Part shown: piece by piece, positions 6,427-13,348 of the stretch
How the letters are laid out: each line of letters begins with the position of its first letter
Position numbering within the stretch: the first letter of the stretch is position 1
Source of the DNA: Candidatus Omnitrophota bacterium
Lineage (GTDB): Bacteria > Omnitrophota > Gorgyraeia > Aquiviventales > Aquiviventaceae
DNA: 15,029 nucleotides
Assembly: GCA_016180605.1 (NCBI GenBank)
Contig: JACPAW010000157.1
Coordinates: 1 to 15,029 of the forward strand
Reading direction: 5' to 3'
Program-made: the position numbers and the translations under genes
Notes under the pieces: model-generated
Database searches by the model: none
Seen by the model: only the letters and a program-made list of their open reading frames with translations
What the model was told of the DNA's origin: nothing

Positions 6427-7403
6427 GGTTTGAGAGCCTTCGTATTGAAACGCATTACTCGATCCTGCAACTCTTCGATGGTCTGCGCTCGATTCACGTC
6501 ATCCCGGAAATCAGCGACACCGGGCAGCTCCTTAAAATACCAGGACAATACCCGACGCAGATGTCCCACGGGCCGGTATTCATACTGCATCTGAAGAGCA
6601 ATGTGGCGAAGGGCCATTTGCTTTCGCTCTTCTATATCTGGAGGTGGAGGAATCGGTTGGCCGTTGAGTGCGGCTTCGATCTGGCGGTAAATCCAGGGGT
6701 TTCCCAATGCTCCTCGCGCAATCATCACCGCATCGCAGCCGGAAATATGCTTCAGCCGTAACGCACTGACCCCATCGACCACGTCCCCGTTGCCAATCAC
6801 CGGGATGGAAACCGCCTCTTTAACCTTTCGAATGGCTTCGTAATTGGCAACACCGGTGTAACCTTGCTCGCGTGTCCTGCCATGGATGGCAATGGCATCT
6901 ACCCCGCACTCCTGGGCGATTCTTGCAATGGCAATCGCTTCCTTTCCGCTGGGATCGCTGAAGCCTAAGCGCATCTTGACGGTCACCGGAATACGCTTGA
7001 TGGCACGCACGACGCGGGAAAAAATGCTTTTTGCACTTTCCGGCTCCCGCAGCAGCATCGATCCCCCACCCTTGCAGACCACCTTGGGCACGGGACAGCC
7101 AAGATTCAAATCCACCAAATCAAAACCCATTTCCTCAACACAATTCGCAGCCTCCGCTAAAACAGCCGGGTCATAGCCGACAAGCTGTGCCCCGATGGGG
7201 CGGTCCTCGGCAACGACGCGCATCATCTCCAAGGTCTGCGGCACGCGGCGAACGAGGGCATCGGCGGAAACCATCTCCAAGTAAGCAAACCGCATGCCCT
7301 GCGAGCGTCCTACCAAGCGAAAAGGAATATCCGAGCAGTTCGCCATGGGCGACTGGACCACGCCAGGAAGAAGAAACTCTTTAAGGTAAATAGGGTCGGC
7401 CAT
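6381..7403 (-). CDS. dusB: tRNA-dihydrouridine synthase
   Basis: This FMN-dependent enzyme reduces uridine to dihydrouridine in tRNA. The 340-residue protein begins the barrel with LLPGVVQSPMANCSDIPFR. It carries the Dus motif DLNLGCPVPKVVCKGGG with the catalytic cysteine at C103, HGRTREQGYTG near 170 (substrate/FMN loop) and GNGDV plus MIARGALGNPWI (phosphate-binding part of the barrel). A C-terminal helical domain follows. The best family fit is DusB/Dus3-like, but the subfamily is not certain. It is divergent from the ABC exporter gene with only 28 nt between the start codons and has no clear Shine-Dalgarno sequence. Its end overlaps maf. Confidence 0.92.
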   Translation of the reverse strand: MADPIYLKEFLLPGVVQSPMANCSDIPFRLVGRSQGMRFAYLEMVSADALVRRVPQTLEMMRVVAEDRPIGAQLVGYDPAVLAEAANCVEEMGFDLVDLNLGCPVPKVVCKGGGSMLLREPESAKSIFSRVVRAIKRIPVTVKMRLGFSDPSGKEAIAIARIAQECGVDAIAIHGRTREQGYTGVANYEAIRKVKEAVSIPVIGNGDVVDGVSALRLKHISGCDAVMIARGALGNPWIYRQIEAALNGQPIPPPPDIEERKQMALRHIALQMQYEYRPVGHLRRVLSWYFKELPGVADFRDDVNRAQTIEELQDRVMRFNTKALKPCCILPHNPRVVAGS

Positions 7404-7410
7404 AGAAATC

Positions 7411-7419
7411 TGCTATGAT
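7411..7419 (+). promoter_or_regulatory. Extended -10 promoter of the ABC exporter gene
   Basis: TGCTATGAT is a TGn extended -10 element with TATGAT at 7414-7419 (five of six matches). The -35 region is poor. Transcription would start near 7426, only about 6 nt before the ATG at 7432. No Shine-Dalgarno sequence precedes that ATG, so the mRNA may be leaderless. Confidence 0.45.
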
Positions 7420-7431
7420 ATTAAACTCTCT

Positions 7432-9219
7432 ATGTTAGCTTCCGATATCCCCTCACTCAAGCTTCAAAAGCGCAGCAGCCTATGGCGCTTCCTAGGCCAC
7501 GTCCGGCCTTACCGGGTGCTGATTCTCGTGGCCGTGGCCTGTGGCATCGTCCGCTACCTTATTCCCCTGGCTTTACCCTGGGCCGTCAAAATCCTAGTCG
7601 ATGATTTCCTTCTGAAAAGCGGTCCAGCCGGCATTCCCCCTAAAGTGCATCTGCTGATGGCCGGACTCTGCGCCATCTATCTGCTTTATGCCATCACCAG
7701 CTTCTGGCGCTCCTACTTAGCAGGACTGACCGGCCACCGCGTCATTTTCGATCTTCGGCAAGCTCTTTATCTGCACGTACAGCGCATGAGCTTAAGCTTC
7801 TTTGACCGGCAAAAAATCGGAGCCGTCGTTTCCCGCATGACAACGGATATCGCATCGGCTCAAAACTTCGTAGGAGCGGCCTTTGTCAACACGGTCATGG
7901 ATTTGGCGTGTGTGGGGGTCATTCTGGTTCTTCTCTTTATGGTCCATGCCCGGTTGGCCTTCGTTTCCCTATCGGTAATCCCGCTGTATGGTTTCGTCAG
8001 CTATCAGCTGCAAAAGCGAATCCGCGAAAAAAGCCGCGCGATCCACCATCAGCTTCAGGAAATCTCCGGAGACCTGCATGAACAGTTTGCCGGCATCTCC
8101 ACGATTCAAGCCTTCACCCAAGAAGCCTCCGAAGCGAGGGAGTTTCGCGCGCAAAGCGAAGAGTACTTCAACACCGTCATGGGCAACGTCAAGCTGCAAT
8201 CCATTGCTCTCGGATCCACAGGGTTTCTGACGGCATTAGGACCGATCCTGGTATTATGGATCGGGGCTGCCGAGGTCTGGTCGGGAAAACTGACCATGGG
8301 TACGTGGATGGCTTTTTATGGTTACTTAGGCCTTCTTTACCAGCCGATCCAACGTTTAACCGAACTGAACCTCATCTTGGCAAACAGTCTGGCTGCAATG
8401 GATCGGATTTTTGAAGTCTTCGACACGTATCCCGAAGTCCGGGAGCATCCCACAGCCAAAGATCTGATCGTTAAGCACGGTTCAATCCACTTTGAAAATG
8501 TCTGCTTTCAGTATAACGGTGGAGAAGCGATTTTATCAGACCTTAATTTAAGAATTGCTGCCGGCACCACACTGGCACTAGTTGGACCCAGTGGTGCTGG
8601 AAAATCCACACTCATCAAGCTGTTGCTGCGCCACTATGAGGTATCCAGCGGCCGTGTCACAATCGAGGGGGTGAACATCCGCGATGTGACACTACAGTCT
8701 TTGCGCATGCAGCTGGCCCTGGTTTCTCAAGAACCCATTTTATTCAGCGGTACAGTCGCCGAAAACTTGCGCTATGGCAAGCCCGATGCCACCGATAGCC
8801 AATTGCGGCAAGCCGCATGCTTGGCCTTTGCGGAAACGTTCATCGACCAACTGGAACGAGGCTTCGAAACGCCAATCGGCGAGCGAGGCGTTCGGCTCTC
8901 AGGTGGTCAGAGGCAGCGTCTAGCCATCGCGCGTGCGTTTTTGAAAGATGCTCCCATTGTCCTATTGGATGAGCCCACCTCAGCGCTGGATGCGGAATCG
9001 GAAGAGCTCATCAAGCAAGCGCTGCAGCGGCTCTTGGAAAAACGCACGGCCCTGATCATCGCGCATCGGCTCTCTACCATCGAGCATGCAGACTTGGTGG
9101 TAGTCCTGGATCAAGGACAAATTATCGAGCAAGGCCGGCATGAAGAACTGCTTCAGAAATCAGGAGGGCTTTACCGCCGTTATGCCGAACGCCAATTTTT
9201 GGCCCGCTTGCTGGAGTAA
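7432..9219 (+). CDS. ABC exporter with fused membrane and ATPase domains (MsbA-like)
   Basis: This 595-residue half-transporter would dimerise in the inner membrane and export a substrate using ATP. The six-helix membrane domain spans about 20-325. The ATPase domain follows, with Walker A GPSGAGKS (385-392), Q-loop Q433, signature LSGGQ (489-493), Walker B IVLLDE (509-514) and switch H545. Family members move lipid A, lipids, peptides or drugs, and the sequence does not decide between them. A role in lipid or lipopolysaccharide export is plausible from the MsbA-like architecture. It is followed after 36 nt by a small membrane-protein gene with its own promoter-like site. The ATG at 7432 is the only plausible start, because no other start codon precedes it after the in-frame stop at 7387. 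Confidence 0.95.
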   Translation: MLASDIPSLKLQKRSSLWRFLGHVRPYRVLILVAVACGIVRYLIPLALPWAVKILVDDFLLKSGPAGIPPKVHLLMAGLCAIYLLYAITSFWRSYLAGLTGHRVIFDLRQALYLHVQRMSLSFFDRQKIGAVVSRMTTDIASAQNFVGAAFVNTVMDLACVGVILVLLFMVHARLAFVSLSVIPLYGFVSYQLQKRIREKSRAIHHQLQEISGDLHEQFAGISTIQAFTQEASEAREFRAQSEEYFNTVMGNVKLQSIALGSTGFLTALGPILVLWIGAAEVWSGKLTMGTWMAFYGYLGLLYQPIQRLTELNLILANSLAAMDRIFEVFDTYPEVREHPTAKDLIVKHGSIHFENVCFQYNGGEAILSDLNLRIAAGTTLALVGPSGAGKSTLIKLLLRHYEVSSGRVTIEGVNIRDVTLQSLRMQLALVSQEPILFSGTVAENLRYGKPDATDSQLRQAACLAFAETFIDQLERGFETPIGERGVRLSGGQRQRLAIARAFLKDAPIVLLDEPTSALDAESEELIKQALQRLLEKRTALIIAHRLSTIEHADLVVVLDQGQIIEQGRHEELLQKSGGLYRRYAERQFLARLLE

Positions 9220-9220
9220 T

Positions 9221-9249
9221 TTGACAGCCAACGAATTGACCCTTAAGAT
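9221..9249 (+). promoter_or_regulatory. Strong candidate promoter between the exporter and the 86-aa gene
   Basis: A perfect TTGACA (9221-9226) is followed by exactly 17 nt and TAAGAT (9244-9249, four of six matches). The expected start site is at or next to the ATG at 9256. No Shine-Dalgarno sequence is present, so a leaderless transcript is predicted. Confidence 0.5.
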
Positions 9250-9255
9250 ACGCCT

Positions 9256-9516
9256 ATGTGGATCAAGATTGCTTTGGTAAGCGCTATCTGTTTGCTAGTG
9301 AATATTCCGCTTGGGATCTTAAGAGAGCGCAGCCGTAAGTTTTCCCTGGCCTGGATCTTTTGGGTGCACGCCTCCATTCCCTTGATCATTGCACTTCGAA
9401 TCGGGCTGCACCTGCATTGGATCGCCATTCCCATCAACATCGCCGCTGCCATCCTGGGTCAAACCATCGGCGCTCGCCGCGTCAAAACTTCTCTGCAGCC
9501 TACTCCCCAAACGTAA
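9256..9516 (+). CDS. Small conserved-looking inner membrane protein, function unknown
   Basis: This 86-residue protein has two or three hydrophobic segments (about 3-21, 31-50 and 54-70), with Arg-rich stretches after the first (RERSRK) and at the end (GARRVK). It appears to be an integral inner-membrane protein with positively charged cytoplasmic ends. No catalytic motif is visible and I cannot name a family with confidence. It starts 36 nt after the ABC exporter on the same strand, so a link to that transporter is possible, but it seems to have its own promoter. It ends 6 nt from the end of the convergent membrane-protein gene. The ATG has no Shine-Dalgarno sequence. Confidence 0.75.
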   Translation: MWIKIALVSAICLLVNIPLGILRERSRKFSLAWIFWVHASIPLIIALRIGLHLHWIAIPINIAAAILGQTIGARRVKTSLQPTPQT

Positions 9517-9522
9517 TTTCTG

Positions 9523-9879
9523 TCATTTTTGAGCCTTGATGCAGCAAATGGCGCATGCCGTTGACGCGCCAAGGAGTGCAAAAATTCCCAATCGAAGAGT
9601 CAGTGACTTCCAGGTAGCACTTCCCATCATTTCAAGAAGTGAAAAAAGATCCGGCAGATAGAAAAACCAGAGCACAATGAGCACGGCTAGCACAACAGCA
9701 CTGCCGTTTTTCCGATCAAAGCCTGCCAGTAAAGCACTCAAGGCTAGCAATCCTGCACACCCGAGTGCTAGCCAATGAATGAAATGAACAGGGGCTCCCC
9801 AACCACCCCAGAGAATGCGCTGCCAGATTGTCCATCCAATCACCAGTGCTGTCAGACCATAAAGTAGCGCTGTTGCCAT
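9523..9879 (-). CDS. Small four-helix membrane protein, function unknown
   Basis: With the start at 9879 the protein has 118 residues and about four hydrophobic segments (2-20, 32-53, 58-78 and 92-112), with few charged residues between them. This start is chosen because the ATG overlaps the moeB stop codon as TAATG, a standard coupling arrangement. The upstream in-frame ATG at 9918 would add 13 residues read entirely from within moeB. The coupling means it is expressed with the MoeB-rhodanese protein. No motif or family is recognised. A transport or membrane-anchoring role in the sulfur block is only a guess from position. Confidence 0.65.
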   Translation of the reverse strand: MATALLYGLTALVIGWTIWQRILWGGWGAPVHFIHWLALGCAGLLALSALLAGFDRKNGSAVVLAVLIVLWFFYLPDLFSLLEMMGSATWKSLTLRLGIFALLGASTACAICCIKAQK

Positions 9880-11024
9880 TAGTATCGGGGCATTTCCGGA
9901 TCGATTTCGACAGCCCACGCATCAATCCCGCCTCGCAGGTGCTTTAACTTCTTAAAGCCGAAGTGCTCCAGCGTTTTGATCGCTTGCAGGCTGCGATGGC
10001 CGTGATGGCAGTAAGCAATGACCGTATCTGCGGTATCCAGCTCATTCGCGCGTAGATGCAGCTCGGAAAGAGGAATCAACGTGGACCCTTCGATGCGGAC
10101 GATGTCGTATTCGTGTCTTTCTCGCACATCCAGAAGAACGACCCCTTTTGCCTGCTGCAGCATTTCCTTGACTTGCTCAGGCTCTAAATCATGCTCGCTG
10201 CGCTGTTCTTTTCCCTCTACTCCACGCAACCCACAGAACTCTTCGTAATCCACCAACTCTTTGATCGTAGGATGATCCCCGCAAACGGGGCACTCCGGGC
10301 TGCGCTTTAATTTCACTTCCCGGAATTCCATCTTCAGCGCATTGTAAAGAAGAAGCCTGCCGATTAGCGGCTCTCCTTTTCCCATGATCAGCTTGATCGC
10401 TTCTGTCGCCTGAATCAGGCCGATGACTCCGGGAAGAACTCCCAACACTCCCCCTTCCGCACAACTGGGCACCATTCCAGGAGGCGGAGGTTCTGGATAA
10501 AGACAGCGGTAGCAGGGACCCTTAAACGGATAAAAAACCGTGGCCTGCCCATCAAAGCGGAAAATCGAGCCATAGATATTCGGCTTCTTCTGGAAAACGC
10601 AGGCGTCATTGACCAAATAGCGGGTTGGGAAATTATCCGTTCCATCAATGACCACATCATACGGACGGATTAAGTCCATGATGCTTTCCCGAGAAAGGCG
10701 CTGGTTGAATGTGACGACCTCTACATCCGGGTTTAGCTGCTGGATGCGTTCTTTGGCAGACTCTACTTTAAGATGCCCGACATCTTGGGTCCGGTGGATG
10801 ATTTGCCGCTGAAGATTCGTCGCATCCACGACGTCGAAATCGACGATTCCTAAACGGCCCACTCCAGCAGCCGCTAGATAAAGCCCCAGAGGAGAACCCA
10901 ATCCTCCGGCACCGATCAACAAAATGGAGGCCTCTCGCAGCTTTAATTGCCCTTCCAGGCCTACTTCCGGCATGATCAGATGCCGGCTGTACCGCAAGAT
11001 TTGCTCTCGAGTCAACTGTGCCAT
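9879..11024 (-). CDS. moeB: MoeB/ThiF-type adenylyltransferase with C-terminal rhodanese domain
   Basis: This cytosolic E1-like enzyme activates the C-terminus of a ubiquitin-like sulfur carrier (MoaD, ThiS or CysO type) by adenylation and helps load sulfur on it. In the 381 residues, the adenylation domain (about 1-255) has GAGGLGS (38-44), DGTDNF near 128, catalytic C188 in PSCAEGGVLG, and zinc ligands C171, C174, C245 and C248. The rhodanese domain (about 275-381) has its active-site C339 in AYCHHGHRS and can deliver persulfide sulfur. This layout is that of MoeBR/MoeZ proteins, which serve molybdopterin, thiamine or cysteine routes; no carrier gene is visible here. A GAGG site lies 7 nt before the ATG. 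The gene follows a DsrE-like gene and is coupled to a membrane protein. Confidence 0.94.
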   Translation of the reverse strand: MAQLTREQILRYSRHLIMPEVGLEGQLKLREASILLIGAGGLGSPLGLYLAAAGVGRLGIVDFDVVDATNLQRQIIHRTQDVGHLKVESAKERIQQLNPDVEVVTFNQRLSRESIMDLIRPYDVVIDGTDNFPTRYLVNDACVFQKKPNIYGSIFRFDGQATVFYPFKGPCYRCLYPEPPPPGMVPSCAEGGVLGVLPGVIGLIQATEAIKLIMGKGEPLIGRLLLYNALKMEFREVKLKRSPECPVCGDHPTIKELVDYEEFCGLRGVEGKEQRSEHDLEPEQVKEMLQQAKGVVLLDVRERHEYDIVRIEGSTLIPLSELHLRANELDTADTVIAYCHHGHRSLQAIKTLEHFGFKKLKHLRGGIDAWAVEIDPEMPRY

Positions 11025-11050
11025 GTGTAGTCCTCACTTTAGGAAAAACC

Positions 11051-11135
11051 TGAGATTTGGGACATGGGCCATGGGACATGTCTTGCTTTCACACATCCCC
11101 TATCTCCTGTCCCATGTCCCTTGTCCCACGTCCCA
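11051..11135. repeat. Heptamer element 4, inverted arms upstream of moeB
   Basis: The left arm (11051-11078) is TGAGATT, TGGGACA, TGGGCCA, TGGGACA plus TG. The right arm (11108-11135) is TGTCCCA, TGTCCCT, TGTCCCA, CGTCCCA plus AC. Read as reverse complements in register, two of the four units match perfectly and the others partly. The arms can fold into a hairpin of about 30 bp with a loop of about 28 nt. It lies between the dsrE-like gene and moeB and ends about 26 nt before the moeB start on the minus strand. Confidence 0.87.
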
Positions 11136-11148
11136 ACACTATCGTTTT

Positions 11149-11559
11149 TCAGAATGTTAGTACTTTGTCGGCGGATGCGATATCTTCCAACAGGAAGGCT
11201 GGAAGGCCGCGCACCTCATCGATCTCTTGAATCAAATCCTCGCGCTTTAAACCACAGATCGCAAGGGAAGAGCTGCAGACGTAGTATCGCACATCCCCAG
11301 AGGCTTTGATATCGCGGCAGAGCCGATGCAACTCCAATAGATCCAGTTTCTTGAGCCGCTGCTTGGTTTCTGCCACATCGCTGTAAGCATGGGATAAATC
11401 GATTGTGTCAATCGCTTCGGTCTTAAGCCGGAACACGGCCTCGTCACGGAACAGCACGCGAACCTGCATCTCGCTGTGCACGGCTGCCATCAGCAAGGTC
11501 AAGACCTGGATGAGGTTGTTCGTGCTGCCTTGAGAAACAATTACAGCCAGAGACTTCAT
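11149..11559 (-). CDS. DsrE/DsrF-like sulfur-relay family protein
   Basis: This 136-residue cytosolic protein has the alpha/beta pattern of the DsrE/DsrF/DrsH-like family. An N-terminal strand with SLAVIVSQG is followed by a helix, a central strand with VRVLFRDEAVF, and a late segment YYVCSSSLAICGLKREDLI with C95 and C102. Another cysteine is at 81. Family members bind persulfide sulfur or act in sulfur trafficking, and C95 or C102 is the likely functional residue. Its position between a siroheme nitrite/sulfite reductase and a MoeB-rhodanese protein supports sulfur handling. It is flanked on both sides by heptamer elements and has no Shine-Dalgarno sequence; the bases before the ATG belong to heptamer element 5. 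The exact partner is unknown. Confidence 0.78.
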   Translation of the reverse strand: MKSLAVIVSQGSTNNLIQVLTLLMAAVHSEMQVRVLFRDEAVFRLKTEAIDTIDLSHAYSDVAETKQRLKKLDLLELHRLCRDIKASGDVRYYVCSSSLAICGLKREDLIQEIDEVRGLPAFLLEDIASADKVLTF

Positions 11560-11562
11560 CTA

Positions 11563-11652
11563 AGCACACAGCACACAGCACACAGCACACAGAATAATAC
11601 ATCTAGACTGCAATGACATTCCTTCTGTTTGCTGTGTGCTGGATGCTGTTTG
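11563..11652. repeat. Heptamer element 5, inverted arms between the reductase and dsrE-like genes
   Basis: The left arm (11563-11590) is four perfect AGCACAC units plus AG. The right arm (11625-11652) is CTGTTTG, CTGTGTG, CTGGATG, CTGTTTG plus CT. In register, five to seven of seven positions per unit are complementary, giving a possible 30-bp hairpin with a loop of about 34 nt. The right-arm unit is the same as in the right half of element 1, 9.6 kb away, and in both the third of the four units is the divergent one. The element fills the gap up to the reductase stop codon and abuts the dsrE-like ATG. Confidence 0.87.
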
Positions 11653-11656
11653 CTTC

Positions 11657-13252
11657 TCATGCAGTTAGAGGATGTTCTTCCTCTTGAGTTAAGAGCGCAA
11701 CCAGCTTGGCGTCTCCAACCCGGGTGCACCAGGCAGGAAACGATTCTCCCTCTTTCCGCTGGCGCTTAAAGCCCAGCAACAACTGCTTAAGGCGCTTGGC
11801 ACATTCGCTGGCAGGAACCTTGCGAACCAAAGGATGATTGAATGCCGCAGCGCTGCCCAACTGGCCGCCGACGAGAATATCGTAAGCATCCACGATTTGG
11901 CCATCCACTTTCGTTTTGGAGCCCATCAGGCCAATGTGCGCAATCTGGTACTGGGCGCAGGCATTGGGACAGCCGGTAATGTGCAGCCGCAAGGGCTCTT
12001 CCAAGGGTACTTGCTTTTCCAAATACTCGACAATTTGGCGCGAGCGTGCTTTCGTTTCGGTGATCGCTAACTTACAGAATTCCGTCCCCGTGCAAGTCAC
12101 AACACTTCTTCGGATCGGATGCGCATTGATCGAAAGCCCCACTTGCGACAACCCCGCGAGTGTTTTTTCCACATTGGCCTCGAGCACGTTAAGCAGCAAT
12201 AAGTTCTGCCGATTCGTCAGACGCAAGGTTTTCCCGTCCGCGTAGCGGCGGCTTAAATCCGCCATACGCTTCATCTGGGCGCTGGTAATACGGCCCACCA
12301 GAACCGGAATTCCGATGTAATAAAGACCCGGCTGCTTCTGGGCATGGACCCCTACGTGATCGCGAAACGTATCCGGTGGCTCCTTAAAATCTTCAGGGGT
12401 TGAATCCAGTGCTTTGCCTAACCGTTCTTCCAAGACCTTGCGGAAGCGCTCTAGTCCCCAATCGTGAATGAGATATTTAAAGCGCGCATGGTGGCGCTTC
12501 TGCCGGTATTCGGGCGAATCGCGCCAAATTTCCGTGATATGGCGGATGACTTCCATCGTTTCTTCCAATCGGACGAAAACCTGCAACCTCTGGCTTAAAA
12601 AAGGCTGGGTCGAAAGCCCGCCTCCTACGCGCAAATCGAATCCTAATTCCTCCGTATCCCCTATCCGCCGCCGTGCTCCTACTAAAGCAACGCATTGGAT
12701 TTCCGGATGGATGCACTGGGTCTGGCAAGCCGAAACGCTGATTTTGTATTTTCGAGGAAGATTCGCAAATTCCAGATTTCCAAGAAAAAAGTCGCTGATC
12801 TTCTGCGCGGTGATAGAGGTATCAAAAAGCTCTTCCCGGTCTACACCGGCTACGGGGCAGCCAACGACATTGCGCAGGATGTCGCCGCAGGCTCCCAAGG
12901 TCGATATTCCAACCGCAGAAAGCCGCTCCAGGATGCCAACCGCATCCTTGTAATGCACCCAGTGCAGCTGGAAATCCTGGCGAGTGGTAATATCCGCAAA
13001 ACCCCGGTTTTGTTTTTCTGCGATGTCGGCAATGACGTCCAGTTGCTCGGGGCTGACAAAACCGTTGGGCTGCTTCGTGCGCAGCATAAAATAGTCTTTT
13101 TCGTGCCGATGGGTGTAAAGCCCAAGCCATTTGCACAAAAAAAGATCATCTTCATTCAGGCTCTCCATGCCTTGGGAGGCGGCACGCTTTACCGCTTGGA
13201 GCACCTCAAACGGATTGGCGTTGCGGGCTTTGATCGTTTCAGCGTTGTTCAT
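11657..13252 (-). CDS. Siroheme/[4Fe-4S] nitrite or sulfite reductase (ferredoxin-type)
   Basis: This enzyme family reduces nitrite to ammonium or sulfite to sulfide with six electrons, usually from ferredoxin. The 531-residue protein has two repeated halves. Half 1 includes GFADITTRQDFQLHW near 84 and ACGDILRNVVGCPVAG near 121. Half 2 includes the siroheme-[4Fe-4S] ligands C387-x5-C393 in TCTGTEFCK and C428-x3-C432 in TGCPNACAQ. RLTNRQN near 344 is a typical substrate/siroheme-side motif. Length and motifs fit assimilatory NirA/Sir. The C-terminus of CTGTEFCKLAITETK style is common in ferredoxin-nitrite reductases, while the neighbouring DsrE-like and MoeB-rhodanese genes favour sulfite, so I leave the substrate open. 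No clear Shine-Dalgarno sequence precedes the ATG. Confidence 0.92.
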   Translation of the reverse strand: MNNAETIKARNANPFEVLQAVKRAASQGMESLNEDDLFLCKWLGLYTHRHEKDYFMLRTKQPNGFVSPEQLDVIADIAEKQNRGFADITTRQDFQLHWVHYKDAVGILERLSAVGISTLGACGDILRNVVGCPVAGVDREELFDTSITAQKISDFFLGNLEFANLPRKYKISVSACQTQCIHPEIQCVALVGARRRIGDTEELGFDLRVGGGLSTQPFLSQRLQVFVRLEETMEVIRHITEIWRDSPEYRQKRHHARFKYLIHDWGLERFRKVLEERLGKALDSTPEDFKEPPDTFRDHVGVHAQKQPGLYYIGIPVLVGRITSAQMKRMADLSRRYADGKTLRLTNRQNLLLLNVLEANVEKTLAGLSQVGLSINAHPIRRSVVTCTGTEFCKLAITETKARSRQIVEYLEKQVPLEEPLRLHITGCPNACAQYQIAHIGLMGSKTKVDGQIVDAYDILVGGQLGSAAAFNHPLVRKVPASECAKRLKQLLLGFKRQRKEGESFPAWCTRVGDAKLVALLTQEEEHPLTA

Positions 13253-13348
13253 GAGAGGGTGTCAATCCACGATGGCAGGATGTCATAGATGATAGATCTT
13301 GTCAATAAAAACTAACTTAATTAATGTGTATATATTACTTATTTAATA
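13253..13348 (-). promoter_or_regulatory. AT-rich intergenic region upstream of the reductase gene
   Basis: This 96-nt gap is far richer in A and T than its surroundings, especially 13305-13348. On the minus strand it contains ATTGACA twice (13300-13306 and 13260-13266), 40 nt apart, plus the palindrome TTAATTAA near 13317. Neither TTGACA has a convincing -10 at normal spacing. The region probably holds the promoter or an operator of the reductase gene, but no specific site can be named. Confidence 0.35.

Noticed and set aside
9510..9530. Bidirectional terminator between the convergent small membrane-protein genes
   Set aside because: The 6-nt gap and flanks contain a short T-run but no stem of useful length.
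1958..11652. CRISPR array
   Set aside because: The repeats have a 7-bp period without unique spacers, and no cas gene is present.
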